A stretch of DNA of 64,000 nt from an uncultured Draconibacterium sp. (GCF_913060805.1 NZ_CAJXTC010000012.1:1-64000); one strand, 5' to 3'. Positions 1-8,407 are shown, numbered from the stretch's first letter. The notes: generated by a model from the letters alone, not told the origin. A program made the numbers and translations.

Positions 1-73
1 GTGGCGTAGTTCAGTTGGTTAGAATGCCGGCCTGTCACGCCGGAGGTCGCGAGTTCGAGTCTCGTCGTCACCG
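1..73 (+). tRNA. tRNA-Asp (anticodon GTC), first base missing
   Basis: Cloverleaf read directly. The anticodon GTC is at 34-36, the T-loop TTCGAGT at 54-60, and the 3' acceptor strand CGTCACC at 66-72 is followed by discriminator G73. The 5' acceptor strand GTGGCG starts at base 1, so only the first G of the tRNA lies outside the window. The integrase gene starts 258 bp downstream, which makes the 3' half of this tRNA the likely attachment site of the ICE (inference; I found no second copy of the tRNA 3' end here). Confidence 0.93.
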
Positions 74-110
74 CTTAGTCAATCAGACAAAAGATAGACA
101 AATGATGAAA

Positions 111-145
111 AGGAGTGTAACACAGAAGGTTACACTCCTTTTTTA
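111..145 (+). terminator. Rho-independent terminator after tRNA-Asp
   Basis: Perfect 11-bp stem, AGGAGTGTAAC at 111-121 with GTTACACTCCT at 129-139, a 7-nt loop and a run of six T. It probably ends the tRNA transcript. Its arms contain GTTACAC, the same core as the repeats at 199-243, so it may also serve as an integrase or excisionase site. Confidence 0.8.
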
Positions 146-198
146 TTTCATGTAATGCCATCAAAAGGACAAATAAATTCCAAAAAACGACAAAGAAA

Positions 199-243
199 GG
201 TTACCAAAAGGTTACACATTTTTGCGAAGTGTTTTCTGTAACC
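199..243. repeat. GGTTAC(A/C) repeats, candidate integrase arm-type sites
   Basis: GGTTACC at 199-205 and GGTTACA at 210-216 are direct repeats 11 bp apart, one helical turn. An inverted copy, TGTAACC, lies at 237-243. They sit between the tRNA and the integrase start, where arm-type sites of tyrosine recombinases are normally found. The functional assignment is inference. Confidence 0.4.
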
Positions 244-330
244 ATTTCTGCTATAAGTCTCTGATATGTCGCATTTTGACTTCGCGCAACTAGCTTAATT
301 AGTATAGTTTTCATCTTAAAATTAAGCATT

Positions 331-1557
331 ATGAAGAGTACATTTAAGATTTTGTTTTATGCCCGTAAAAATTACGTAACCAAAGACGGGCATGTTGGAA
401 TTATGGTTCGCATTTCATTAAATGGTCAAAGAACGCAGTTTAGTACGAAATTACTAGTACCCCTTGATTTGTGGGATACAGCCGCTAACCGGGTATCAGG
501 GAAGTCTCATCAGGCCAGACTAATTAATGATACCCTGGATGGAATCCGGACATCGATTAACACTCATTATCGTGAACTGGAGAAAAAGGAGTCAGTAGTA
601 ACAGTCGAAAAAATTAAAAATGCCTTTTTAGGACTTACTGGAGACAATCAAAGACTCCTCGCGGTATTTGAGGAACACAATAAGCAAATAGAGAAACTTA
701 TTGGTATCAGTAAAAGCAAGGATACGGTTCAAAAGTATGGGAGAACTTACAGGCGTTTAAAAGCATATCTTGATCTTCAATACAAATTAGAAGATATTCC
801 TCTCGTCGATATTAATTACAATTTCATAGTTGGCTATGATAATTTTTTGCGTGCTGAATGCTCGTTAGGTGTAAATTCTGCTGCAAAGATGATGCAGATG
901 TTTAAGCACATAATGATAATGGCCAAAAACAATGGATGGGTATATACAAATCCATTTGCAAATTATAAAATCCGTTTAGAAAAAGTGGACCGCGGGTTCT
1001 TATTGAAGGAGGAGCTTGAAAGGATTATGGAAAAGAAATTCTCGATAAAACGTCTGGAGCAAGTTAGGGATGTTTTTGTTTTTGCCTGTTTTACCGGACT
1101 CGCATTTGTAGATGTTTATAAATTAAGAGAACGTCATATAACGACTTCTTTCGATCAGAAATTATGGATTATGAAGAAGCGACAGAAAACCAATATTGAA
1201 TCACGTATTCTGTTACTTGATGTTCCTAAAATGATTTTGGATAAATATAAAGGGAAATTGGAGAAAAGGAGAGTGTTGCCAACACTTTCGAATCAGAAGA
1301 TGAACGCATATTTAAAGGAGATTGCAGATTTATGTGGTATTAAAAAGAATTTAACTTTTCATGTTGCCAGACATACTTTTGCTACCACGATTACTCTTGC
1401 TAAAGGAGTCCCAATTGAAACAGTTAGCAAAATGTTGGGCCACACAAATATTAAAACCACACAAATATATGCCCGGATAACGGATGAAAAAATCGGTAAT
1501 GATATGACAATGCTTTCTCATAAATTGGCAGAAATGGGAAACAGAATGGCAATCTAA
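331..1557 (+). CDS. int: Tyrosine recombinase (ICE integrase)
   Basis: A 408-residue site-specific recombinase that would integrate and excise the element at tRNA-Asp. The N-terminal part (about 1-100) resembles the arm DNA-binding domain, residues about 105-210 the SAM-like core-binding domain, and the rest is the catalytic domain. Visible catalytic residues are H344 and R347 (in HVARHTF), H371 (GHTNIKTTQ) and nucleophile Y380 (QIYARI). The usual first catalytic Arg falls in CFTGLAFVDV, where the expected position is A258. A non-Arg residue there is known in IntDOT and many Bacteroidota integrases. The gene points away from the tRNA, the usual layout for a tRNA-integrated ICE. ORF6N follows 11 bp downstream. 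Confidence 0.93.
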   Translation: MKSTFKILFYARKNYVTKDGHVGIMVRISLNGQRTQFSTKLLVPLDLWDTAANRVSGKSHQARLINDTLDGIRTSINTHYRELEKKESVVTVEKIKNAFLGLTGDNQRLLAVFEEHNKQIEKLIGISKSKDTVQKYGRTYRRLKAYLDLQYKLEDIPLVDINYNFIVGYDNFLRAECSLGVNSAAKMMQMFKHIMIMAKNNGWVYTNPFANYKIRLEKVDRGFLLKEELERIMEKKFSIKRLEQVRDVFVFACFTGLAFVDVYKLRERHITTSFDQKLWIMKKRQKTNIESRILLLDVPKMILDKYKGKLEKRRVLPTLSNQKMNAYLKEIADLCGIKKNLTFHVARHTFATTITLAKGVPIETVSKMLGHTNIKTTQIYARITDEKIGNDMTMLSHKLAEMGNRMAI

Positions 1558-1568
1558 ATGAATGACTA

Positions 1569-2075
1569 ATGGAACTACAAATAATACAACAAAAGATATA
1601 CGATATCAGAGGTTGCCGGGTAATGCTAGACTTTGATCTTGCTAGTCTATATGATGTTGAGACAAGAACATTAAAACAAGCGGTCAGAAGGAATTTGTCT
1701 AGGTTTCCGAATGACTTTATGTTTCAGCTTAAAAAGGACGAATGGACAGAGCTTATCACAATTTGTGATAAGCTCCCAGAATCGGTGAAGTATAGTCCGG
1801 CTTTGCCAATGGCATTTACCGAGCAGGGAGTAGCAATGTTGTCGAGTGTGCTGCGTTCGCCAATAGCTATCGAAATTAATATTTCAATTATGCGAGCTTT
1901 CGTATTGATGCGAGAAATGGCACTTGGTTATGATGAGCTGTTAAAAAGAATTGAACAGTTGGAAATAAGTACTAATGCTCAATTTTCAGAAATTTACCAT
2001 GCATTAACAGAACTTATGAAAAATCCTGAAAAGGTTGAACGAAATCCGATTGGGTACAAATCTGTTCGAAAGTAA
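1569..2075 (+). CDS. ORF6N-domain protein
   Basis: A 168-residue protein with an ORF6N domain in its N-terminal two thirds (IYDIRGCRVMLDFDLASLY, then RFPNDFMFQL, then MAFTEQGVAMLSSVL). The C-terminus has a short helical, probably coiled-coil part (ELLKRIEQLEIS). ORF6N is a DNA-binding-type domain common in phage and mobile-element genes of Bacteroidota, and its exact role is not known. It starts 11 bp after the integrase stop, probably as one transcript, and could influence recombination or lysogeny-like control (inference). Confidence 0.8.
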   Translation: MELQIIQQKIYDIRGCRVMLDFDLASLYDVETRTLKQAVRRNLSRFPNDFMFQLKKDEWTELITICDKLPESVKYSPALPMAFTEQGVAMLSSVLRSPIAIEINISIMRAFVLMREMALGYDELLKRIEQLEISTNAQFSEIYHALTELMKNPEKVERNPIGYKSVRK

Positions 2076-2110
2076 ACAGCGAGAGGCATTTGATAAAGGA
2101 TAATTCTTGG

Positions 2111-4117
2111 TTAGCTTCCTTTTATCAAATGCCCCAATCCCGGATCGTTTTTAATCCGCTCCAATTCTTCCACTACAATCTGCGCCGTTTCGCTTTTGAT
2201 GCGTGAATAATTGAAATTAATTTCCTGCTGAAGCTGGTTATTGCCGTCCTTATCGGTAAAGTTTGTAATAACCGGGATTGGTTTATAATTTTTTGTTTCT
2301 CTGGCCACTTTCTCGTTGTCAACTACAATTTCTGCATGGAAAATCTTTTGCTCAATGCGTTCGTCAAAGTTGTCGGAAACGGCACCCACAAAAGTCCCTT
2401 GTGTAAGGTTACTTATTTTCGAAGCAGGAATTAAGGTATCCATTTGAGTGTTAATGGAAGTGGATTTATCCTGCCGGTTAATGGTCATCGACTGACGTTT
2501 TTGCAAGACCTTCCCAAATCGTTCCGACAAGGTTTTGGCAGTCTCACCAACCACCTGGCCACTAAATATATTTCCAACGGTGTTCATCACCACTTTAGCT
2601 TCCTTGTCGCCATAATCCCGGTTTAGCTGCGAAAAATCCTGAAATCCCAAACAAACGGCAACCTTATTACTTCGTGCAGTTGCAATCAGGTTATCCAATC
2701 CACGGAAATAAATAGTGGGTAACTCATCAATAATCACCGAACTTTTTAGCTGCCCTTTTTTGTTGATGAGTTTTACAATCCGGGAATTATATAATCCCAG
2801 TGCTGCAGAGTAAATGTTCTGACGGTCGGGATTATTGCCAACACAAAGTATCTTCGGTTCTTTTGGATTATTAATATCTAAAGTAAAATCGTTACCGGAC
2901 ATCACCCAATAAAGTTGTGGAGAAATCATCCTCGATAATGGGATTTTAGCACTGGCAATCTGCCCTTGCAGCTGATCTTGGGCACCACCTTCCCAGGCAT
3001 CCATAAAAGGCGAGAGGTAATTTTCCAGTTCTGGATAAGAAGTGAGAATCGTAAAAATATCTGCATACTTTTTATTCAGGAATTCCACTGCATGGGGAAA
3101 AGTGCAATATTTTCCGTTTTTATAGATCTTCAAGTACCAGATTATAGCAGCCAAAAGGATAATAGGCGATTCAACAAAGAAATCTCCTTGTTTCTGAATC
3201 CAGGTTTTATTCAGGTTTAGCATGATCGTATAAGCCGACTCATAGGCATCGGCAATATCTGTCATAAATTCCGGGGCAATGGGATTACAGCGATGACTGC
3301 GTTCCGGATCATCAAAATTTATTACATAAAATTTCGGAGGTACGTCGTATCTATGTATGTTTTTCAAAAGGGTATTGTAAGCAATTACGCTCAGATCGTC
3401 AAACTTAAAATCGTAAATGTACATGCTAAAACCCTTCTGAATTTGCTGCCTGATGTAGTTATTTACAATAGCATAAGATTTTCCGCTTCCCGGAGTACCC
3501 AAAACAATACTTGCTCGGAAAGGATTCACCACATTGATCCAGCCATCGTAGTTCGTTCCCTTATGTTTAAACCGCGTAGGGAGGTTTACAGAGTATTCAT
3601 TCTCCATTAATTGCATTTCCTGCATGAATGATTCGTTTTCGTCGTTAAAAACATCCTGCATCAGGTTATTTTTTAACAAGCGACTCATCCATAATCCCGA
3701 TTTCAAAAGCAGGATATATCCAATTGACAACGATAAAATGTAAAGAACACTTTTTGCTATAGACGAGGTTTGAAGCTTCAGTATAAAACCATTAACGAAA
3801 TAGAAACCTAATCCGAATACGAGAACTATCGTAATCTTGGTCCAGGTCACTTTCTCTGTTTTTACACCTCGTATTCCCAAGCAGGAAATCGCCAGCAAAA
3901 CAAAACTTGCCAGCTTTGACCAAAACGGCAAAGAGAAAATTCCGGTATATTTTTGAAAATTCAGCAGAATTTTATCGATAATGCCAGCTGTTGCATGGAA
4001 CTCAACAAGGATTTCGTAACAAAACCAGTAAATATGAAATATTAGAATTAGGATACTTACTGCCCTGATAAGCTCTATAATTTTTGCTAGGGCTCTAACA
4101 TCATCTTCGTTTTGCAT
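2111..4117 (-). CDS. Type IV coupling protein (TraG/VirD4 family, MobC-like)
   Basis: A 668-residue inner-membrane ATPase that would link the relaxosome to the mating channel. Four hydrophobic segments lie at roughly 17-38, 66-86, 94-113 and 121-141, followed by the cytosolic motor. Walker A is GTPGSGKS at 207-214 and a Walker B-like SVIIDELP follows about 250 residues later. A TraM-recognition/TraG C-terminal region (RFGKVLQKRQS and beyond) is present. Start ATG at 4117 lies only 3 bp after the relaxase stop, so the mob genes form an operon. It ends convergently with the ORF6N gene. In Bacteroides elements this gene is called mobC or traG-like; I give no symbol because naming is inconsistent. 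Confidence 0.9.
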   Translation of the reverse strand: MQNEDDVRALAKIIELIRAVSILILIFHIYWFCYEILVEFHATAGIIDKILLNFQKYTGIFSLPFWSKLASFVLLAISCLGIRGVKTEKVTWTKITIVLVFGLGFYFVNGFILKLQTSSIAKSVLYILSLSIGYILLLKSGLWMSRLLKNNLMQDVFNDENESFMQEMQLMENEYSVNLPTRFKHKGTNYDGWINVVNPFRASIVLGTPGSGKSYAIVNNYIRQQIQKGFSMYIYDFKFDDLSVIAYNTLLKNIHRYDVPPKFYVINFDDPERSHRCNPIAPEFMTDIADAYESAYTIMLNLNKTWIQKQGDFFVESPIILLAAIIWYLKIYKNGKYCTFPHAVEFLNKKYADIFTILTSYPELENYLSPFMDAWEGGAQDQLQGQIASAKIPLSRMISPQLYWVMSGNDFTLDINNPKEPKILCVGNNPDRQNIYSAALGLYNSRIVKLINKKGQLKSSVIIDELPTIYFRGLDNLIATARSNKVAVCLGFQDFSQLNRDYGDKEAKVVMNTVGNIFSGQVVGETAKTLSERFGKVLQKRQSMTINRQDKSTSINTQMDTLIPASKISNLTQGTFVGAVSDNFDERIEQKIFHAEIVVDNEKVARETKNYKPIPVITNFTDKDGNNQLQQEINFNYSRIKSETAQIVVEELERIKNDPGLGHLIKGS

Positions 4118-4120
4118 AGC

Positions 4121-5344
4121 TTAGCTTTTTCGTTTTTTTCTTTTCTTTCGTTTCATTCTTCTAATGAAGGCTTCCTCCTGGTAGTTCTCGCCAAGAGTCT
4201 CAATACCGAACAATCCGGCCAGATTTTCAATGCTTGAATCTCTTTTATCAGGAAATTCTGAATGGCCCTGGTCTGGTGAATTGATTTGTTCATCCGTTTT
4301 GTTTTCTATGCCAAATTGTTCATTAAAAACATTGGCAGAAAACTCTTTACCCAAGCGTGATCCGTTGAATACAAACTTTTGCTTGTGATCGATAAAAGTT
4401 GCTCCGTAAATGCGCCCTGAATCATTCTCCCGAAACAGCACCGAAATACCTTGTTTGAGCAATAGATCCTCGAAGTCTTTTCTATTCTCACTATTATTAA
4501 ATACTTTGGAAATAATTTCCCGTGGCCGCTCTTTTAGCTTTTTATTTCTGGTCTGTTCTTTTGACTTTTCAATTTGAGCAAGTAGAGCTTCATGACCCGT
4601 AGATTTGCCAAATTTTGATGACTTGATTGGATTGCCAACTACTTCTCCATTATTGTCTATTGCCGCGTAAACAATCCCGTGAAAAGGTTTTCCGTTCTTT
4701 TCTCCTCTTACTTCAGTAGCTTGAACATTATAGAATGAAAGCAAGGCCTTGTATTCATTAAACGATTGAAAGTTCCACGTTCTCGATACAGGACGAACTA
4801 CATTGGCAATTTGCTGTTTTAGATTTCCCTTTTCGAATTCAACCGGCTTTAAACTGTAAACTCCTTTCTTTTGTTTTTCATCGGCAGGTGTTAATCCAAA
4901 ATTCTGCTCCAGTTCCCGACAAATACGCATGGATAACCGGTGTTGAAAATTGTCCCGAATCATTTTCCCTGTCTCGTCAATTTTTACTGAAACAATATGC
5001 AAATGATGGCGGTCAATGTCTTCATGCTTGTACACTATGTAGGGTTGATTCCGGTAGCCCAGTTTTTCCATGTATTGTTCTGCTAACTGTGAGAACTGTT
5101 CATCGTTTAGCTTATCCTTTGGATCAGGATTTAACGAAATATGAATAACCGGATTTTCAGTTCGTTTATTGGCACTTAAATACGATTCAAAAGAACTCGT
5201 GCATAAGCCAATGGAATACTTTCCATCAAAAGGTTCAATCATTTTGTTGACCATTAATACAGAAGCAGCATCCTTTTTTAGCTTATCGTGATTGTACGCC
5301 AATGCACTATAAATTGAACTCCCTGAGCTTATTTTTGCAACCAT
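4121..5344 (-). CDS. Relaxase/mobilisation nuclease (MobB-like, MOBP type)
   Basis: A 407-residue DNA-nicking transesterase expected to cleave one strand at oriT and pilot it into the recipient. The N-terminal relaxase domain has candidate catalytic Tyr residues in IYSALAYNHDK (11-21) and the metal-binding His cluster H107, H113, H114 and H116 (DRHHLHIVSV). The C-terminus is very basic (RRMKRKKRKKRK), as in many Bacteroidota relaxases. The gene overlaps the upstream MobA-like gene by 16 bp and precedes the coupling protein by 3 bp. Family membership is secure; which Tyr is the nucleophile cannot be decided by eye. Confidence 0.9.
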   Translation of the reverse strand: MVAKISSGSSIYSALAYNHDKLKKDAASVLMVNKMIEPFDGKYSIGLCTSSFESYLSANKRTENPVIHISLNPDPKDKLNDEQFSQLAEQYMEKLGYRNQPYIVYKHEDIDRHHLHIVSVKIDETGKMIRDNFQHRLSMRICRELEQNFGLTPADEKQKKGVYSLKPVEFEKGNLKQQIANVVRPVSRTWNFQSFNEYKALLSFYNVQATEVRGEKNGKPFHGIVYAAIDNNGEVVGNPIKSSKFGKSTGHEALLAQIEKSKEQTRNKKLKERPREIISKVFNNSENRKDFEDLLLKQGISVLFRENDSGRIYGATFIDHKQKFVFNGSRLGKEFSANVFNEQFGIENKTDEQINSPDQGHSEFPDKRDSSIENLAGLFGIETLGENYQEEAFIRRMKRKKRKKRKS

Positions 5345-5760
5345 CTCTCTTCAAATTCTTTGGTTAATTCCAGTATCTTCTGGTTTATCGCAACCAATTG
5401 AAATGTTGCTTTCTGTAGTTGGGCAAGAAAAGCCAGTGCTTTTTTCTCCGAAAAGTTGTTTTTTATTGCTTTGGTAACCTGATTGTAATTCACGCCAATC
5501 GCCCTGAATTGCGAATAAAATGAAGTCAGGCGCATATAATAATCCATCGATCCCTTATCGATTTTTACCACTTTAACAGGCTTGTCAAAAATGCAGGCAG
5601 TAATAAAATGTGCCTTAACCTCCATTCCAGAGGCTTCGAAAAGGGCAAGAAATCGAGCATTGTCAACATCATTTAAGCTAATCGCATAACGATGACGGCA
5701 TGGATCTTTTTTTGGTTTCCGGCCTCCTTTGTGTTTGTTCTTTCTTCTTTCTGTTTCCAT
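5329..5760 (-). CDS. MobA-like relaxosome accessory protein
   Basis: A 143-residue small basic protein with a Lys/Arg-rich N-terminus (RRKNKHKGGRKPKKD), then a segment typical of Bacteroidota plasmid-mobilisation relaxosome proteins (RYAISLNDVDNARFLALFEASGM) and helical repeats (SFYSQFRAIGVNYNQVTKAIK). By family it should bind oriT and assist the relaxase, probably through a ribbon-helix-helix fold. It is the first gene of the mob operon and lies about 75 bp from the hairpin cluster proposed as oriT. Its stop overlaps the relaxase start by 16 bp, implying translational coupling. Confidence 0.85.
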   Translation of the reverse strand: METERRKNKHKGGRKPKKDPCRHRYAISLNDVDNARFLALFEASGMEVKAHFITACIFDKPVKVVKIDKGSMDYYMRLTSFYSQFRAIGVNYNQVTKAIKNNFSEKKALAFLAQLQKATFQLVAINQKILELTKEFEERWLQK

Positions 5761-5833
5761 TTAATTGTATCTAGAGCATTAATCATTACCAGAATTCTTA
5801 TCAAAAATCACACGACTTCGGAGTGATGATTTT

Positions 5834-5914
5834 CCCCAACGGGGCAAGTGGTTTCGGGTTACCCGAAACGTTTTGAGTAACTCAAAACACAACTTGCCGT
5901 GTGCCAGTGCACAC
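5834..5914. other. Candidate oriT: cluster of nested hairpins
   Basis: Read directly: CCCC-AAC-GGGG (5834-5844); outer arms GGCAAGT (5843-5849) and ACTTGCC (5892-5898). These enclose two adjacent 19-bp perfect palindromes, GTTTCGGGTTACCCGAAAC (5851-5869) and GTTTTGAGTAACTCAAAAC (5870-5888), followed by GTGTGC-CAGT-GCACAC (5899-5914). It lies immediately upstream of the mob operon, the usual place for oriT. The nic site is not identified. Confidence 0.6.
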
Positions 5915-6001
5915 CTTGTAGCGTTACCATAAAAGTTATTGGGCAGAGCCGTTTTACCGATCATGTTTTTACTCTTAAAAATTGTTGGAAACAAAGGTAG
6001 A

Positions 6002-6196
6002 ATGGGCGTTTTGAATTCTAATTATCCGCAAATAAGCCAAATGCTGCCAGAGAAGGGCAAGTACTTCCAGCTCTTTAAAAAGCACGGTTCTAACAGCTTT
6101 TTATTTGTTCATTTGATGGGAAAAATGATGGATTATTTAATGGTTGGTGTAAGCAGAGATATGTTAGGCGAAATAGATAAAATGATAATGAAATAA
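6002..6196 (+). CDS. Small hypothetical protein
   Basis: A 64-residue open frame starting MGVLNSNYPQISQMLPEKG and ending DKMIMK. Its composition is reasonably protein-like (amphipathic, Met-rich second half), and its frame opens further upstream to 5939. I recognise no family. It lies between the oriT candidate and traA, where leading-region genes may be found. It could be spurious. Confidence 0.3.
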   Translation: MGVLNSNYPQISQMLPEKGKYFQLFKKHGSNSFLFVHLMGKMMDYLMVGVSRDMLGEIDKMIMK

Positions 6197-6298
6197 GTCG
6201 CAAACGAAATATTTAAAAACTGATCTTGGCAAAGAATATAATAGTTAAATAATGCACCAACGAAGAGCTTAAGGGGTCCAATATTTCAATGTTTAAAC

Positions 6299-6358
6299 GT
6301 TGCAACAGTTCATTAATCAAACATTGCAACACAAACTCATTTACACAGCTCATTAATC
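6299..6358. promoter_or_regulatory. Paired direct repeats upstream of traA
   Basis: TTGCAACA occurs at 6300-6307 and 6324-6331 (24 bp apart), and TCATTAATC at 6310-6318 and 6350-6358 (40 bp apart). They sit just ahead of the ParA-like traA gene that opens the transfer operon, so they may be operator or partition-like sites. The function is inference. Confidence 0.4.
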
Positions 6359-6433
6359 GATTATTGACTCAGACATTATGCTATTCGATTGAATAACTAC
6401 AGAAATAATTTACTAATCAAAAAAACAAAGGTC

Positions 6434-7195
6434 ATGGAAAAAGAAACATTATTTATTGCGTTCAGCACACAAAAAGGAGGTGTTGGGAAAACAGCTTTTA
6501 CCGTTTTAATGTCGAGTTACCTGCACTATGTAAAAGGCCTTGAAATTGCAGTGGTGGATTGTGATTATCCGCAGCACAGTATTGCAGAAATGCGCCAGCG
6601 CGATATGGAACAGGTGATGAAGGATAACTATTATAAGCAATTAGCCTATAAACAATTTACTGCACTAAAACGAAAAGCATACCAGGTAGAAAAAAGTATG
6701 CCTGAAGATGCCATTGATGTAGCAGAAAATCTGATCGACGGTGCAACAATTCAGCCCGATATAATATTTTTCGATCTCCCGGGAACTTTAAACAGCCGAG
6801 GTGTGGTAAAAACACTGGGCGGAATGGATTATATCTTTTCTCCGGTTAGTGCCGACCGTGTGGTAATGGAAAGCACGCTGAAATTTGCCACTATGTTGAA
6901 TGAAAATCTGATTAGCGTCGGGAAGAGCGATATCAAAGGTTTATACCTGATTTGGAATATGGTTGATGGTAGAGAGAAAAACGAACTCTACGATGTGTAT
7001 GAAAATGTAATCGGTGAGTTGGGCTTGAATATTCTGAAAACATTTGTTCCCGATTCAAAACGTTTTCGCAGGGAACTGACTTCCGGCCACAAACCTGTAT
7101 TCCGCTCAACACTTTTCCCTGCTCACAATAGCCTTTTAAAAGGAAGTAACCTGATTGCACTGGCTGATGAAATCCTAAAAACCATTAAACAATAA
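6434..7195 (+). CDS. traA: ParA-family ATPase, conjugal protein TraA
   Basis: 253 residues from the start chosen here; the frame opens at 6389, but the Met at 6434 begins the conserved part (MEKETLFIAFSTQKGGVGKTA). The deviant Walker A KGGVGKT is at about 15-21, VDCDYPQ matches the ParA A' motif, and IIFFDLPG is the Walker B-like strand. TraA of Bacteroides conjugative elements is a ParA-type ATPase encoded first in the transfer operon. It probably positions or partitions transfer DNA or complexes in the cytoplasm. traB follows after 5 bp. Confidence 0.85.
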   Translation: MEKETLFIAFSTQKGGVGKTAFTVLMSSYLHYVKGLEIAVVDCDYPQHSIAEMRQRDMEQVMKDNYYKQLAYKQFTALKRKAYQVEKSMPEDAIDVAENLIDGATIQPDIIFFDLPGTLNSRGVVKTLGGMDYIFSPVSADRVVMESTLKFATMLNENLISVGKSDIKGLYLIWNMVDGREKNELYDVYENVIGELGLNILKTFVPDSKRFRRELTSGHKPVFRSTLFPAHNSLLKGSNLIALADEILKTIKQ

Positions 7196-7200
7196 TAGAC

Positions 7201-7566
7201 ATGGCACGAAAAAAATATAATCCCGACGAGATCGATGAAGAATTTATCATCTCCACTATTCATAATGAAAAACCGGAGGCAGGAAAGGCGAAGGAGAAAA
7301 AGCCAACAACTGTTGCAAAAAAGAAACAGACAAATCAGGCTTATGATGAGCTTTTCCTTTCAGATTCCAAAACGAAGGCACGCTTTGGAAAGAATGTTCC
7401 CATCCGGCAGGAATATCATAAACGAATTCAGCAAATTATCCGAGTAATCGGTAAGGATGAGATTTCAATTTATAATTATATCGATAATGTACTGACACAT
7501 CATTTTGACGAATTTCAGGAAGAAATAGTCAAACGGTATAACGAAAATAATGAAGGTATTTTTTAA
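7201..7566 (+). CDS. traB: TraB-like protein (DUF3408)
   Basis: A 121-residue protein. The first half is charged and probably disordered (KPEAGKAKEKKPTTVAKKKQ). The second half fits DUF3408 (RFGKNVPIRQEYHKRIQQII, then ISIYNYIDNVLTHHFDEF). DUF3408 proteins always accompany ParA-like TraA in Bacteroides transfer operons and are thought to be its DNA-binding partner; the biochemical role is unproven. It is tightly spaced with traA (5 bp) and the next gene (15 bp). Confidence 0.8.
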   Translation: MARKKYNPDEIDEEFIISTIHNEKPEAGKAKEKKPTTVAKKKQTNQAYDELFLSDSKTKARFGKNVPIRQEYHKRIQQIIRVIGKDEISIYNYIDNVLTHHFDEFQEEIVKRYNENNEGIF

Positions 7567-7581
7567 CCCAAACCGGAAAAA

Positions 7582-8127
7582 ATGATTGAATTTGTTGTAA
7601 TAGTTGGGATAATCATTCTGCTACGTATTTTTTTTAAGGATTGGAGTCGTTCTTCGGCAACTGTTGCCAATGAAAAAAGGAAAAGCTATTTATCAGATGA
7701 TAGCGGAATTATCGGAAAAAGCACCTTTGTTTTGAATACGGAAAGAGAGCGTCAATCCGCTTCAAATTCCACCGGTAAGCTGGATATTGAAGTCGCTCTG
7801 GATTATGAGGAAGTTGAGCTCGATGAAGAATTGGAGGTGCTTGGTATGGCCAACGGAACTTCGGTTGATCTAACTTTTGAAGATATGATGGAGGTAGTTA
7901 CCGAGGTTGAAAATGAGCACCCGGAAAAGCCATCCCAAACCGGGAAGTTACTTTACGAAAATGAAAATACCGATTGGGTAGAGCAACTGGCTTCAACCTC
8001 CGAAAACTTTCAAAAACGTATTTCCGGTTTAATTGATTTGCATTTGGGGAGTTTAGGACAAAATGAGGGTACCCATGTGTCGAGTAACGATTTGGAAGAG
8101 TTTGATATTAGTCAGTATGTGGAATAG
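7582..8127 (+). CDS. TraD-like membrane-anchored conjugation protein
   Basis: A 181-residue protein with one N-terminal membrane segment (IEFVVIVGIIILLRIFF, residues 2-18) followed by an acidic cytoplasmic part (ALDYEEVELDEELEVLG). By position after traA and traB and by this architecture it corresponds to the TraC/TraD-type (DUF4122-like) proteins of Bacteroides elements. The family call rests mostly on context. It is the last transfer gene before the defence island interrupts the operon. Confidence 0.55.
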   Translation: MIEFVVIVGIIILLRIFFKDWSRSSATVANEKRKSYLSDDSGIIGKSTFVLNTERERQSASNSTGKLDIEVALDYEEVELDEELEVLGMANGTSVDLTFEDMMEVVTEVENEHPEKPSQTGKLLYENENTDWVEQLASTSENFQKRISGLIDLHLGSLGQNEGTHVSSNDLEEFDISQYVE

Positions 8128-8205
8128 CCGATAAAAAAGAAAAACTAAGAGAATTTTTAGTAGCTAATGATAGCTTACCCCTTACGAAATACAAGTGTAT
8201 ATTCG

Positions 8206-8397
8206 CTAAAAAAGAAATGTTTGTTTATCAATTTCTTCTTGGATTCTTTCAGTAAGAGATTTATAAAAATCCGAACAACAATAATCCCCGATTATCACAA
8301 CTCCATCAGCAACTTGAAATGAGGCAACTTTATCATGTTTACGACATTTTTCAACTTTGACCTTATCAATCACTTTGTTTAAAAAATCCTTATTCAT
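8206..8397 (-). CDS. Small Cys/His protein, last gene of the Pycsar-like operon
   Basis: 63 residues with a CxxH pair (KCRKHDK, residues 18-24), a central beta-like VADGVVIIGDY and a CC pair followed by an aromatic (YCCSDFYKSL). It ends in a helix, ERIQEEIDKQ. The Cys/His layout suggests a small metal-binding or thiol-bearing domain. I cannot name the family, but similar tiny proteins are in my recollection neighbours of E2-like genes. It starts 10 bp after the E2-like stop and clearly belongs to the same transcript. It could be a conjugation substrate, carrier or inhibitor (inference). Confidence 0.65.
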   Translation of the reverse strand: MNKDFLNKVIDKVKVEKCRKHDKVASFQVADGVVIIGDYCCSDFYKSLTERIQEEIDKQTFLF

Positions 8398-8407
8398 ACT
8401 ATAAAAT

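Noticed and set aside
5779-5994. Minus-strand open frame across the oriT candidate
   Set aside because: It reads through back-to-back palindromes, so its codons mirror each other; not a plausible protein.
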